Assembly (NCBI GenBank): GCA_000969725.1
Contig: JXSR01S029557.1
Strand: one strand, 5' to 3'
Source of the DNA: Ophiothrix spiculata
Taxonomy: Eukaryota; Echinodermata; Ophiuroidea; Amphilepidida; Ophiotrichidae
Length of the DNA: 22,641 bases
Shown: in pieces, positions 8,131-16,663 of the stretch
Layout of the letters: every line of letters begins with the position of its first letter
How positions within the stretch are numbered: the first letter of the stretch is position 1
Notes under the pieces: model-generated
Databases searched by the model: none
What the model was told of the DNA's origin: nothing
Seen by the model: the letters and a program-made list of their open reading frames with translations, nothing else
Translations under genes and position numbers: made by a program

Positions 8131-9048
8131 GAAGCTTTTTTTTCTTTCAAAGTGGCCTTTTTGGGACATTTTCAATAAGATAATGCTTATGACGATCTAC
8201 CTGCAGCAAATCATGGGCATTTTGATCTAAATGGAAAATCGCTGATTAAAAACCAAGTTATTATTAGAATAATAAGAATCTGTTTTTTATGATATCAGTA
8301 ATGTCAGTGGTAATAAAGCAGACTAAATGCTACATTAATATACCTGATGGTGTTGCAACTAAGTGTTGAGAATCGAAAGCTTGATTTGGCTCTCTGCATT
8401 TGAAGGGTTACAGGGCCCGTAAATCATAATAACACAATCAAAGTTCAGTTGTTTGATACCATAGTAAAGGGTAGGGTTTTCTCTTTCCATTGATACCAAA
8501 ATTATGGAAATCGGTCTATGTATGACGTCACAATGATGTAATAAAACATGGATGACCTGAAATGTTGATTTTCATTGAAATATAAAACCTTATTTCTTCA
8601 TTAGAGAGAACACCTACGATAACGGTCTGTGGACAGTTAGTAAAAAATGGAAGAAATGTGTTACTCTGGGTAAAGTTTAAAAAACCTTTTTTAATAGCGG
8701 TTTTCATTTTGATCAAACTGCTTACGATTCCCTGCAGGTAAATTGTCAGTGAGTAGGTGCTTCTGATTTCAGAGCACATCCTATCGGTACATAGATTACT
8801 GTATAAGTGGTAAATAAATGCACCGCGATTATTAATGTGTATTTGTTACAAAGGATATTCCATACTCAGCCAATTGTCACGTGCGCGAAAAAATAAAAAC
8901 ACGCGAAATGATCCAAAATTGGCTGTGCACAAAAAATACTGAGCGCGAAAATATTGGCGTTTACAGTATTATATTTAATCTTGTTGCAGCTTCCCATACC
9001 CTGGTTGGGGCAGACAATGATGAAATTATTATTAAGTGAAGTTTTTAG
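8131..9048 (+). other. NUP88 intron sequence without recognised element
   Basis: AT-rich intronic sequence. A minus-strand 83-codon frame (8528-8779) has no recognisable features. Nothing further was seen. Confidence 0.4.
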
Positions 9049-9160
9049 ATGCAGGTAGAAGACCGGAGTGCCCGGAGAAGAACCAGCGCCGGGACTTGAA
9101 ATTGAACCCGGGACTCATTTGTACAAAGCAAGGGAAGTACCGCAGTGCTAACCTGCTTCC
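9049..9160 (-). mobile_element. tRNA-derived SINE-like fragment
   Basis: On the minus strand the order is GTTAGCACTGCGG (box A-like), then GAGTCCCGGGTTCAATTT (box B-like), then CTCCGGGCACTCCGGTCTTC. This is the layout of a tRNA-derived SINE head with internal RNA polymerase III promoter elements. The tRNA fold is not complete, so it is not a functional tRNA gene. Its box A end adjoins, and partly takes part in, the duplicated acceptor region of the next NUP88 exon. Confidence 0.5.
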
Positions 9161-9367
9161 TTCTTTAATTTCTGCAGATATTTCCACAGCAGATTACAAG
9201 GTCCTCTAACCAGCTTCCTCCTTTAATTTCTGCAGATATTTCCACAGCAGATTACAAGGTCCTCTAACCATGCAGCCAGCAGCAGTGCTAACCTGCTTCC
9301 TTCTTTAATTTCTGCAGATATTTCCACAGCAGATTACAAGGTCCTCTTACCATGCAACCAGCAGCGG
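9142..9367 (+). repeat. Three tandem copies of a NUP88 acceptor and exon start
   Basis: CTTTAATTTCTGCAG followed by ATATTTCCACAGCAGATTAC and AAGGTCCTCTWACC occurs three times, with exon-like starts at 9178, 9236 and 9318 (spacings 58 and 82 bp). Only the third continues into the conserved exon. Use of the first or second acceptor would read into an in-frame TAA shortly after the repeated segment. The second copy also holds the following codons (ATGCAGCCAGCAGC), so the original event was probably a ~140-bp duplication with later loss in one unit. Near identity suggests recent origin. Confidence 0.9.
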
Positions 9368-9498
9368 AAGATAACTATGGCATAGATGCATGTAGTCTTC
9401 TGTGTCTCTATAGCAACCCCCCAGTGCTCGTCGTGGCAACATCATCCGGTGTACTGCATCATTGTGTGGTGTTACAGCAAGATGGCGGCGATGCAGAT
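9318..9498 (+). CDS. nup88: NUP88 exon (beta-propeller segment)
   Basis: 181 nt. The acceptor TTTAATTTCTGCAG is the third of three tandem copies; the first base completes an Arg codon. It ends in phase 0 before GTAAGT, a consensus donor. It reads [20 protein letters not shown], then PPVLVVATSSGVLHHCVVLQ. This matches the vertebrate [20 protein letters not shown] ... ILVIATESGMLYHCVVLE, the most recognisable block of the family. The end DGGDAD corresponds to the variable acidic loop in vertebrates. Confidence 0.96.
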
Positions 9499-9556
9499 GT
9501 AAGTTATTTATGCATAGATATTGTGAATGTGTTCCTGTTCTGTAGTGGTGTTTTTT

Positions 9557-10076
9557 GGTCCTATTAAAAACGCGGGAATTTTACTGCCTGATCGGAGTCA
9601 ATCTGTCGATATCCATCGATAGATGTCCATCGCATGATATCAATGGGCAAAGTGCTAAGCAGTTGAATTTAGTCTGAGTTCATGCAGTATCAACTAATAT
9701 TCTGGGTCCCTAGTTGTGACTTCCAACTTCTGTGATTTTCAAACTAAAAATGTTTTTATCAGAGGCAAACATCATGCATATCAGGTGGGCCATATTGAAA
9801 ATTTATCCTCACGTTTTGGTCTTAAAAATATATGAAAGTGTGAGCTATGGACCTGCAATCATTATCATGGGCACCATCTCTAAGTGTGCCAAAAATGAGC
9901 TATAAATTTTATATATTTAGGGGTACAATATATTGCACTTTGCCCATTGATACAAACACGCATCGTTTATCATTGCTCATTGACGCACATTGATATCGTG
10001 CGATGGGCATCTATCGATGGATATCGACAGATTGACTCCGATCAGGCAGTAAAATTTCCATGTTTTTAATAGAACC
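9557..10076. mobile_element. Element with ~90-bp terminal inverted repeats (~520 bp)
   Basis: The left arm runs from about 9557 to 9655. The right arm (about 9935-10076) is its reverse complement with a ~45-bp insertion. Shared blocks are CTATTAAAAAC, TTTTACTGCCTGATCGGAG, TCAATCTGTCGATATCCATC and CAATGGGCAAAGTGC. The centre is AT-rich and non-coding. Target duplication could not be fixed. The right end runs into the assembly gap flank. Confidence 0.8.
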
Positions 10077-10109
10077 ATTGTTCACAAGTTTTGTGAGTTT
10101 CATTCACTG
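10059..10109. repeat. 51-bp left flank of the assembly gap, identical to the right flank
   Basis: These 51 bases recur exactly at 10575-10625, just after the run of N. Identical sequence on both sides suggests two contig ends that overlap but were not merged. Confidence 0.95.
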
Positions 10110-10574
10110 NNNNNNNNNNNNNNNNNNNNNNNNNNNNNNNNNNNNNNNNNNNNNNNNNNNNNNNNNNNNNNNNNNNNNNNNNNNNNNNNNNNNNNNNNNN
10201 NNNNNNNNNNNNNNNNNNNNNNNNNNNNNNNNNNNNNNNNNNNNNNNNNNNNNNNNNNNNNNNNNNNNNNNNNNNNNNNNNNNNNNNNNNNNNNNNNNNN
10301 NNNNNNNNNNNNNNNNNNNNNNNNNNNNNNNNNNNNNNNNNNNNNNNNNNNNNNNNNNNNNNNNNNNNNNNNNNNNNNNNNNNNNNNNNNNNNNNNNNNN
10401 NNNNNNNNNNNNNNNNNNNNNNNNNNNNNNNNNNNNNNNNNNNNNNNNNNNNNNNNNNNNNNNNNNNNNNNNNNNNNNNNNNNNNNNNNNNNNNNNNNNN
10501 NNNNNNNNNNNNNNNNNNNNNNNNNNNNNNNNNNNNNNNNNNNNNNNNNNNNNNNNNNNNNNNNNNNNNNNNNN
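10110..10574. other. Assembly gap (465 N)
   Basis: Run of undetermined bases in the NUP88 intron between the 9318 and 10969 exons. The exons on both sides join in phase 0, so no exon is needed in the gap. Its true length may be zero or negative (see flanking repeats). Confidence 0.99.
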
Positions 10575-10625
10575 CATGTTTTTAATAGAACCATTGTTCA
10601 CAAGTTTTGTGAGTTTCATTCACTG
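10575..10625. repeat. 51-bp right flank of the assembly gap, identical to the left flank
   Basis: Exact copy of 10059-10109. The sequence continues to the right as unique intron. Confidence 0.95.
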
Positions 10626-10701
10626 CTGATTTCCAGAAAATGGAGTAACAAACATGTTGCACCATGCATGTTAAGATGGTGTGCATGTTAAAGTTAGAGA
10701 A

Positions 10702-10824
10702 AAATCGTCATGTGAATTCAAGAAACAAGAAATTGTAATAAATTTGAATTGCATGTCCAGTCTTGGGTCAGTGTCTCTTGAAAGAATTGCAGAAACAACT
10801 TTCTTGCACTTACATGACAAATTT
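10702..10824. mobile_element. MITE of the AATTCGTCATG family, copy B (~123 bp)
   Basis: The ends AAATCGTCATGTGAATTC and GCACTTACATGACAAATTT are imperfect inverted repeats. The inner TCTTGGGTCAGTGTCTCTTG matches TCTTGGGTCAGTGGCTCTTG at 7774 in copy A. It is shorter than copy A because it lacks the second hairpin arm. The long open frame at 10681-11178 is this element fused by chance to the next NUP88 exon. Confidence 0.7.
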
Positions 10825-10968
10825 AGGAGAGTGCATTCTTGGATTCTCATGGAATGTCTGGCATTGTTAGTCAGACCATATAAATATAATAATGCAAAAT
10901 CTCCTTTTGGGCTTATAAGTTGCCGTGTACTTAGAAACTATTGTCAGATTTGTTTGTATTTTATCCAG

Positions 10969-11131
10969 GACACAATATCTGATTCCCATACATCAACTCT
11001 AAGTGCTAGCGAAGTAGAAGATGGACCTACTCTATGTGTCTATGAAAGTGTGGAGCTGGCGTTGTCTATAATACCATCGGATATGGACGAGTATGGCGAT
11101 GATGTCAATTACCCTATCAAATTACACAGAG
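10969..11131 (+). CDS. nup88: NUP88 exon (beta-propeller segment)
   Basis: 163 nt, entering in phase 0 after GTATTTTATCCAG and leaving with one base before GTAGGA. It starts DTISDSHTSTLSASEVEDGP and continues TLCVYESVELALS, then YGDDVNYPIKLHRG. The vertebrate counterpart is SLYVFECVELELALKL ... SCPVKLHRD. The first ~18 residues are a variable acidic/Ser-rich loop. The reading frame happens to stay open upstream into the intron. Confidence 0.94.
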
Positions 11132-11283
11132 GTAGGAATTGGTACAAAGTAAAAAATAGTATGTGTAAAAAAATATGAAAAAAGACATTAAACAAATCAA
11201 TTCTCCTCATATTGCTAAAAAGTTGTATGTACATATTCTACACATACTTGTAGTAGAGTCTGAATGGGTAATTTATGTTATAA

Positions 11284-11508
11284 CTATACTTTGATCAACA
11301 CCAAATAGGCGGGCCTCTTCACATCGTGAATTGATACAGATAAGCGTGTGCATAGCTGGACACAGCACAACTGCAGGAGACGCAGCGCACATTGCACGTG
11401 TGACTCGTGCATCATTATCTACGGCGCGCGTGTAACTGGAATTATGTTTACTTGCGGATGAAGAAAAGCCTCATAATTCCCGCCTATTTAGTGTTGATCA
11501 AAGTATAG
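11284..11508. mobile_element. MITE with CTATACTTTGATCAACAC termini, 225 bp, copy A
   Basis: The left end CTATACTTTGATCAACACC and right end AGTGTTGATCAAAGTATAG form ~30-bp inverted repeats extending through AAATAGGCGGG. The centre is GC-richer (CACGTGTGACTCG, GGCGCGCGTG). A fragment of the same family lies at 20436-20486. Target duplication is unclear. Confidence 0.85.
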
Positions 11509-12333
11509 GAGGAGCTTTACAGTAAATCTTTTTAAAGTAACTGTGAGGTAATCACTTTCAGGGCTCCAACCATAATTAGAAAATGACACATTTTCTCATT
11601 TTTCTCAAGAATGCAAACATGTTAGCAAGAAAGTTTTATTTAGATCACTCAAGGATTCTTAATAGCTATCCGAGTTTTGGTAGGTGTGTGTGTGTGATGG
11701 TGGGGGTGTTGGGGTGTGTGTGTGGGGGTGTGGTGTGTATTGGAATAAGTGTGTAGATCAAGGACAACACTGTAATCTGAAAAAAATTAATTGGTAGCCA
11801 CTGGCTCCTAAATGGGAATTTTTTGGTCGCTAGCAATTTTACTACTATTTTTTTGAAATTCACTTTGGTCTGGAGTGACACCATTGAACCCTTTTTACTT
11901 GTGCACCCTTTTTTATGAAAAAATTAAAATGACACTCTCTTTAGCATTTCGCCCTTAATATTGTATGGATTTTACGTTTGGCACACACCATCTTTATCCA
12001 GGCTTTGAAAAAAGGACCTCAAAACCAGGGGTCACCTATAAAAAAACCTAACTAATTAATCAACTTAATAAATAAATAATTTAATAATTTAAGCTTTCAG
12101 GTTGATGGTTTCAGGACAAAACAGGACAAAACACAATTAGTATTTTTTGGTTGCAAATGGCAATTGCGAGAAGAGGCATGGTTGCATCAGCCCGGAATTT
12201 GGTCGCAAATGCAACTGATTTGGTCGCAATTTACAGGGTTGATCAAGGATTGCCCTTCTGAAGGTAATTTTATTTATGTTCTTAATATTTTTCAACTTAT
12301 CTGATTATATTTGTATTTATGCTTTTCTTGTAG
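11509..12333 (+). other. NUP88 intron, mostly unassigned, with a GT-rich simple repeat
   Basis: Apart from the simple repeat at 11683-11740, the stretch has two regions with recurring TGGTYGC and GCAATTT motifs (about 11790-11850 and 12150-12235), which suggests an old repeat without clear borders. It ends in GCTTTTCTTGTAG, the acceptor of the next exon. Confidence 0.4.
11683..11740. repeat. GT/GGTG-rich simple repeat
   Basis: Mixed GTGTGTG and GGGGTGT units, imperfect, about 58 bp. Confidence 0.9.
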
Positions 12334-12432
12334 ATCCAACAGCTGTAAGTCGTTTCTTCTGTTCCCATGCCGCCGGTATACATCATGTCACTCTTCCATG
12401 GCTGCAGAAGATTGAACAATTTTATTCAGCAG
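12334..12432 (+). CDS. nup88: NUP88 exon (late beta-propeller)
   Basis: 99 nt. Two bases complete an Asp codon begun in the previous exon; it leaves with one base before GTAACA. It reads DPTAVSRFFCSHAAGIHHVT, then LPWLQKIEQFYSA. This corresponds to the vertebrate [20 protein letters not shown] ... LTWIHKLHKFL. The [YF]xCxHxAGxHxV motif is a NUP88 hallmark. Confidence 0.95.
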
Positions 12433-13121
12433 GTAACATGACAGTTTGAAATATTTTGTCATACGAATTAAAAAATCAAGCCAAACGAACTCCGATAAAT
12501 TGTCAACATGCCCAGTGAGATAGTACCAGCATTGATATTTTTCACTTTTGGATAATATTGAATCTTCTGATATAGTATGCAGCACACTTGCAAACATTGT
12601 AAAAATAAAATGGCAAATTTCAATACGACAATGTTTAGCATGTTTTCTTGTTTACATTTTTTGTCGCCAATTGGCAAATGCTTGTCGACAATCAGCAAAA
12701 ATGGTGTTGTTGACAATATTGTGGACAAAGCCCTGTCTACAACAACCTTAGTTGACATCTCTCAAAATCGCGATTATCCCAGATGCTGCATGGTCGAAAC
12801 GTGACATAATGTGTGATATCACTGCATAATATATTCTTGCATTTCAAATAAAGCTCAATATTAGCATGCCTCATGTAGACCTCATCATCAGAAGTCAATG
12901 TTATGTGATAATGACAGCTCGGATACAGACCTGGCTTCACTACATGTATAATGCATAGGCAGATTAGTTATACTTGATAAAAGACCCATTTTCCTCTATT
13001 ACGTAGAACACATTGTTTTGTCTCCATGTACTGAGTCAAGGGGTAATGCTAAGGATTTGGAGCTGTTACCTGAGCCAACATGTCTCTAAAAAGTTTCTTT
13101 AATTGACTGCTTAATTTTTAG
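12433..13121 (+). other. NUP88 intron without recognised element
   Basis: AT-rich. Several short overlapping frames (for example 12548-12804 +, 12468-12758 minus) show no family resemblance. CTTAATTTTTAG precedes the next exon. Confidence 0.4.
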
Positions 13122-13221
13122 ATGAAGGCGCAGAAGAAGGAGAGGCAGCTCTTGGTGAAATAAACAGAGACCAGGCCTGCACAGTAGCTCACATGGTGTG
13201 TACGAGGCCCTCAGGAGCAAG
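13122..13221 (+). CDS. nup88: NUP88 exon (acidic loop and late propeller)
   Basis: 100 nt, completing Asp with its first two bases and ending AG before GTAAAC. It reads DEGAEEGEAALGEINRDQAC, then TVAHMVCTRPSGA. The human counterpart runs GSDEEDKDSLQELSTEQKCF ... VEHILCTKPLP. The acidic opening and the CT[RK]P block are shared. The acceptor tract is weak (A-rich, few pyrimidines). Confidence 0.9.
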
Positions 13222-13579
13222 GTAAACTAAAGAATTTGGGATGTGTTTTAACCCTAACAGCTTAAAAACTAGAGATCCTAGTAAATTTACATGTTAAAGT
13301 GGGTGATGCACCACGATCCAATGTTCACTAATGCAAGTCAAATGGCCGATGTTATTTTCTTGATCATAGCTAATAACTCCTGTCTATAACATATTTGGAC
13401 TTGGATTTTGTAGAATGGGATTTTGTAAGATTTTGTGGGGTTAGGGTTAAAGATGTGTAAACATTTTGAAGACTATCACAGGTTATCCATTGTGAAATCA
13501 TTGAGACTATAAAGAATGCATCAAATCTTTATAGGAAGGGAGACTATCATATATGGCAAGCTCAGGCCCTAACCGCTAC
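13222..13579 (+). other. NUP88 intron without recognised element
   Basis: No gene, RNA or clear repeat was seen between the donor and the inverted-repeat element that starts near 13580. Confidence 0.4.
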
Positions 13580-14031
13580 AGAGGGTTTGCACATGACGTC
13601 ATATCGTCCTCACAACACTGTTTTCCCATTATTCGTAAGGGCTGACAACAAAAAGCCCGTAATATTACATTCTGCTCGTAGTATCACAATGCCAAATCAA
13701 ACTTGATAATGACAAGGATATTCAGTACATTTAGGAGCTGCTTCAAACTAAACCGGCGGCTGACCACCCGGAACCGGCGGTTCTGGGTGGTTGCTATTGT
13801 TCAGAACAATAGCAACCGACCGAAACCGGTGGTTCCGTTCGGTCAACCGCCGGTTGAGTTTTGAAGGGATCCCTTATTTAGTTTATATTTCATATTGAAG
13901 TAAATCATCAGTTGCAACTGATTTTGTTCATGCTCCAGCTCCATCAAGATAGCCAAGGCCCGCATGGCGGAGGAGAAACATGAGAGAAACTGTCCGCGTG
14001 AATGGTGGATAGCTCGTCATGCAAACCCTCT
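13580..14031. mobile_element. Inverted-repeat element, 452 bp, AGAGGGTTTGCA termini
   Basis: The left AGAGGGTTTGCACATGACG and right CGTCATGCAAACCCTCT are inverted repeats of about 17 bp with a 2-bp offset. Flanks show no clear target duplication. A separate long hairpin lies in the middle (13741-13866). No coding frame. Confidence 0.65.
13741..13866. repeat. Long GC-rich hairpin, ~62-bp arms, almost no loop
   Basis: The left arm (13741-13802) and right arm (13804-13866) are reverse complements with about ten mismatches or one-base bulges. Matching blocks are CTTCAAA, AACCGGCGG, CGGAACC and GGTTGCTATTGTTC. It contains repeated ACCGG motifs in otherwise AT-rich intron. It could be a nested foldback element; transcripts could fold into a hairpin of small-RNA precursor size, but there is no evidence of processing. 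Confidence 0.8.
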
Positions 14032-14364
14032 ATTGGTGACTTGCGAGAAGCAGAATTAAGGTTCAGTGCTAGCTTTGTTGAAAATCTGAACATCTTAATA
14101 CTAACATGGTTTGTTTTTAGTCCATTCATCCTTATTATAATATAATGATGTATAATAATAATTTTGGCATTTATATTGCATTTTTTCCAGTGGTTACAAA
14201 GTGCTGGCCATTATTATTATGCTGTAACAAGGGAATCATTAGAACCAGTTTGCCTTACACTAGGCCAGTTTAAGCCAAAGACGCAGACCTATCAGACCTT
14301 AGGTTGTGATATTCCCCCTAAACAGTTCCCCAATGCACACCAGTCGACGAGGCAAGTGTGATAA

Positions 14365-14433
14365 AGTGATTTGTCCAGGTTCACAACAATGGTACTGACG
14401 TGGCTTGAACACACAACCTTCCGTTTATGGGTT
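14365..14433 (-). mobile_element. tRNA-derived SINE-like remnant, split by a MITE
   Basis: The minus strand reads AGAACCCATAAACGGAAGG, then TTGTGTGTTCAAGCCACG. This resembles the anticodon-side and T-arm (box B) part of a tRNA-derived SINE. The part that would precede it seems to continue as GTTAGTGAACAGTGC at 14695-14709, beyond the MITE, so the MITE probably inserted into it. The SINE body may extend left to about 14190. The 65-codon frame 14164-14361 falls in that area and does not fit NUP88 phase. Confidence 0.4.
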
Positions 14434-14694
14434 CTGGGGTCAATTTCACTAATATTTTCGATGCATCGTAGCTACGAATGGTTTAGCTCATAACTACAAC
14501 TATATATCACAAAGACATGAAACCCCTTTGATAAGTATTCACTGCATCGTAAAGTATATGAATTATGCATTAGAAAAATCGAACCCTTTGTTAGCGTTGC
14601 ATGAGGTCGAGAGGTGGTCGTAGCTAACAATGCCTGGGTTTTGGTCTTACGATGAGTTTACGATGCATTTTAATGTTAGTGAAATCGACCCCAG
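14434..14694. mobile_element. MITE with CTGGGGTC termini, 261 bp
   Basis: The ends CTGGGGTCAATTTCACTAA and TTAGTGAAATCGACCCCAG are inverted repeats with one mismatch. The similarity continues inward through several GATGCATCGTA/TACGATGCAT motifs. Subterminal GCATCGTA motifs recur (about 14463, 14544, 14660). No target duplication is evident. It is nested in a SINE-like remnant. Confidence 0.8.
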
Positions 14695-14755
14695 CACTGT
14701 TCACTAACACTTAATTTCTTAATATGAGCTGTAATTAACCTCGTTATTTTTCCAG

Positions 14756-14860
14756 TGCTCCAGCTCCTGTCTTAGGCCTGTCAGTCATCGTAGACCAGCT
14801 GCTGGGTCCAACTTTCATGTGTCTTACCCCAAGAGTAACATGCTATGTCAAACCCCTCAG
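14756..14860 (+). CDS. nup88: NUP88 exon (last propeller blade)
   Basis: 105 nt. The acceptor is CGTTATTTTTCCAG, the first base completes a Ser codon, and it ends AG before GTAGGT. It reads APAPVLGLSVIVDQLLGPTF, then MCLTPRVTCYVKPL. This matches the vertebrate [20 protein letters not shown] ... CITSTYECLIWPL. Its last ~42 bases together with the donor are copied three more times downstream in a tandem array. Confidence 0.95.
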
Positions 14861-15389
14861 GTAGGTTATTAATCCATCTAGATGGACCTCACAAGCGAGC
14901 GCAGTAGACCTTTCAAGCAAGAACCTCACGCTTTGTGTTCACTTGCAATGGAGGTCCATCTAGATGGACTAGTAGGTGATTTAAAGGTGTAGTATAATAC
15001 TCACGTCTTGTGTCTTACCCAAGAGTGACATGCTATGTCAAACATCTCAGGTAGGTTATTATTCTACCTAGATGGACCTCGCAAAGGGCCGTAGACTTCA
15101 CAAGCAAGTGCCTCACGTTTTGTGTTCACTTGCAATGGAGGTCCATCCAGATGGACTAGTAGGTGATTTGAAGTTGTAGTATAATACTCACGTCTTGTGT
15201 CTTACCCAAGAGTGACATGCTATGTCAAACCTCTAAGGTAGGTTATTAATCCATCTAGATTGACCTCACAAGCGAGCGAAGTAGACCTCACAAGTAAGTG
15301 CCTCACGCTTTGTGTTCACTTGCGAGGTCCATCTAGATGGACTAGTAGGTGATTTGAGGGTGTAGTATATACTCACGTCTTGTGTCTTA
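14819..15389 (+). repeat. Tandem array of ~188-bp units containing the NUP88 exon end and donor
   Basis: Units start with GTGTCTTAC at 14819, 15010, 15197 and 15382 (spacings 191, 187, 185 bp). Unit 1 begins in the real exon. Units 2 and 3 repeat CAAGAGTGACATGCTATGTC and an intact GGTAGGTTATT donor. Each unit also holds a small inverted repeat, CCATCTAGATGGACCTC facing GAGGTCCATCTAGATGG, with short CCTCACAAG/CACTTGC motifs between. The fourth unit is cut at a TA by the Tc1-type element and resumes at 17598. Confidence 0.9.
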
Positions 15390-15595
15390 CAGTGGAACTG
15401 GCCTTATTTTTCCTAATTTTAAATGATTATAATATTATTATGTTACGCAGTACCTGTTTGATATCTTAAATATATTTTAGCCATGGGCAGCCCCTTATGT
15501 ACCGAAAATGTCAAGGTCATTGATTCAATAGAAGCTGAGATAGCTTTCACATGAAAGCTTGTTTTGTATTGGTCAAAAGTAGGATAATAAAAAAA

Positions 15596-15955
15596 TAAAA
15601 AAAAATACTGGGGATTTATAGTGCGCTATGCCTCCCAGATTTGTAATTCCACTCGGCCTCTGCACACTTTACAGGTGTTCGCTGACCACTGTGGCCCAAG
15701 TAAGCTCCACTCCACACCAAGCATCATTTCAGGTTCTGCGACAACCTCTAGGGGCGCTGAACCTTGATCAGCCCACATATGCACCATCGCTGCCCGGATC
15801 AGCTCCCCGAGTTTCGTACGGGTTTCCACGAGACAATTAGCAGTTAGTTCCTTGTCCAAGGGAATTTCAAGCACACTCAACTCTTTGGCACCGGCGGGGT
15901 TCGAACTCGGGACCTTCCGCACCGCAAGCGAGCGCCTGACCGATTGAGCTAACTT
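15596..15955 (-). mobile_element. tRNA-derived SINE, nearly full length (~360 bp)
   Basis: The minus strand starts near 15955 with TTAGCTCAATCGGTCAGGCG (box A) and GAGTTCGAACCCCGCC (box B), spaced as in a tRNA. A ~260-bp body with a CCTTGGACAAGGAACTAACT block follows, then GCGCACTATAAATCCCCAG and an A/T-rich tail. This is the structure of a tRNA-derived SINE transcribed by RNA polymerase III. The anticodon arm does not fold as a genuine tRNA. The open frames over the body on both strands are incidental. It is inserted inside the Tc1-type element. Confidence 0.75.
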
Positions 15956-16663
15956 GACTGCTTATAATGCTGGCAAGGCCAAATATAATGCCAATCAGTG
16001 GTGCAATTATTAAATGTTTCAACCGAATGGTCTAGTCATTTAAACACACACTACTGACTTTGTGTAATGAGTGTATGAATGGTGTTGTGAGCAATGCTAA
16101 ACCATTGGGTAACTAATGGTCTGGAAAATACAATAGCTGTTAATTGCTAACAGAATACAAGTGCCTTTAAAATTGGTCCATAGTTAAGAAATATTAATTA
16201 TAACTGATTCAATGTTTTATTTCCAGACAAAATGTTACTGAAGTTAACCACAGTTTACACACATTTATGATGAAATGTTGGTGCTTGACCTCGAATTTTC
16301 TGTTAAATTAGCAAAAATGTCAAAATGGTTTCCAAGTCAAAACACAATTAAACAGTAATTACGTTGTAACTTCAAAAGTATGAAGTATTTCTAAAAATCT
16401 GTCTAAACAGATTTTTTAAACATGTTTTTCTGTATCCCTTAATACCAAAATTAGAAAATTTGATAAAACTCTGAATAAAATATAGGCAATTCAAAAAATG
16501 GTGATTTTTGCACATTTTTCGGTAAAAAAGAAGAAGTACGCAAAATAATAAAAGTCCGTCTAACAGAAATTTTCACCATGAGGTAACAAACTGTCTGAAT
16601 ACACAATTTCCAAATTAATGTCAAGATTGTTAAAAATATAGGTATTTATAGATTTTACTGGTT
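15956..16663. other. Interior of the Tc1-type element, no gene seen
   Basis: AT-rich. It holds a short inverted repeat AAAATCTG/CAGATTTT near 16395-16415 and no open frame resembling a DDE transposase. Confidence 0.5.

Noticed and set aside
10681-10968. 5' part of the long + frame 10681-11178 as protein-coding
   Set aside because: It overlaps a MITE with inverted ends and the conserved NUP88 block begins only after the 10968 acceptor; the upstream openness is chance.
14164-14361. 65-codon open frame after a good acceptor-like TTTTTTCCAG, as an extra NUP88 exon
   Set aside because: In the phase required after the 13221 donor it reaches a stop within a dozen codons. Vertebrate NUP88 has no segment between the blocks encoded by the 13122 and 14756 exons, and the region looks like SINE body.
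15626-15922. 98-codon minus-strand frame and the overlapping plus frame
   Set aside because: They coincide with the body of a tRNA-derived SINE with box A and box B; no protein family is recognised.
15885-15955. Functional tRNA gene on the minus strand
   Set aside because: Box A and box B match, but acceptor and anticodon stems do not pair properly and a SINE body and tail follow.
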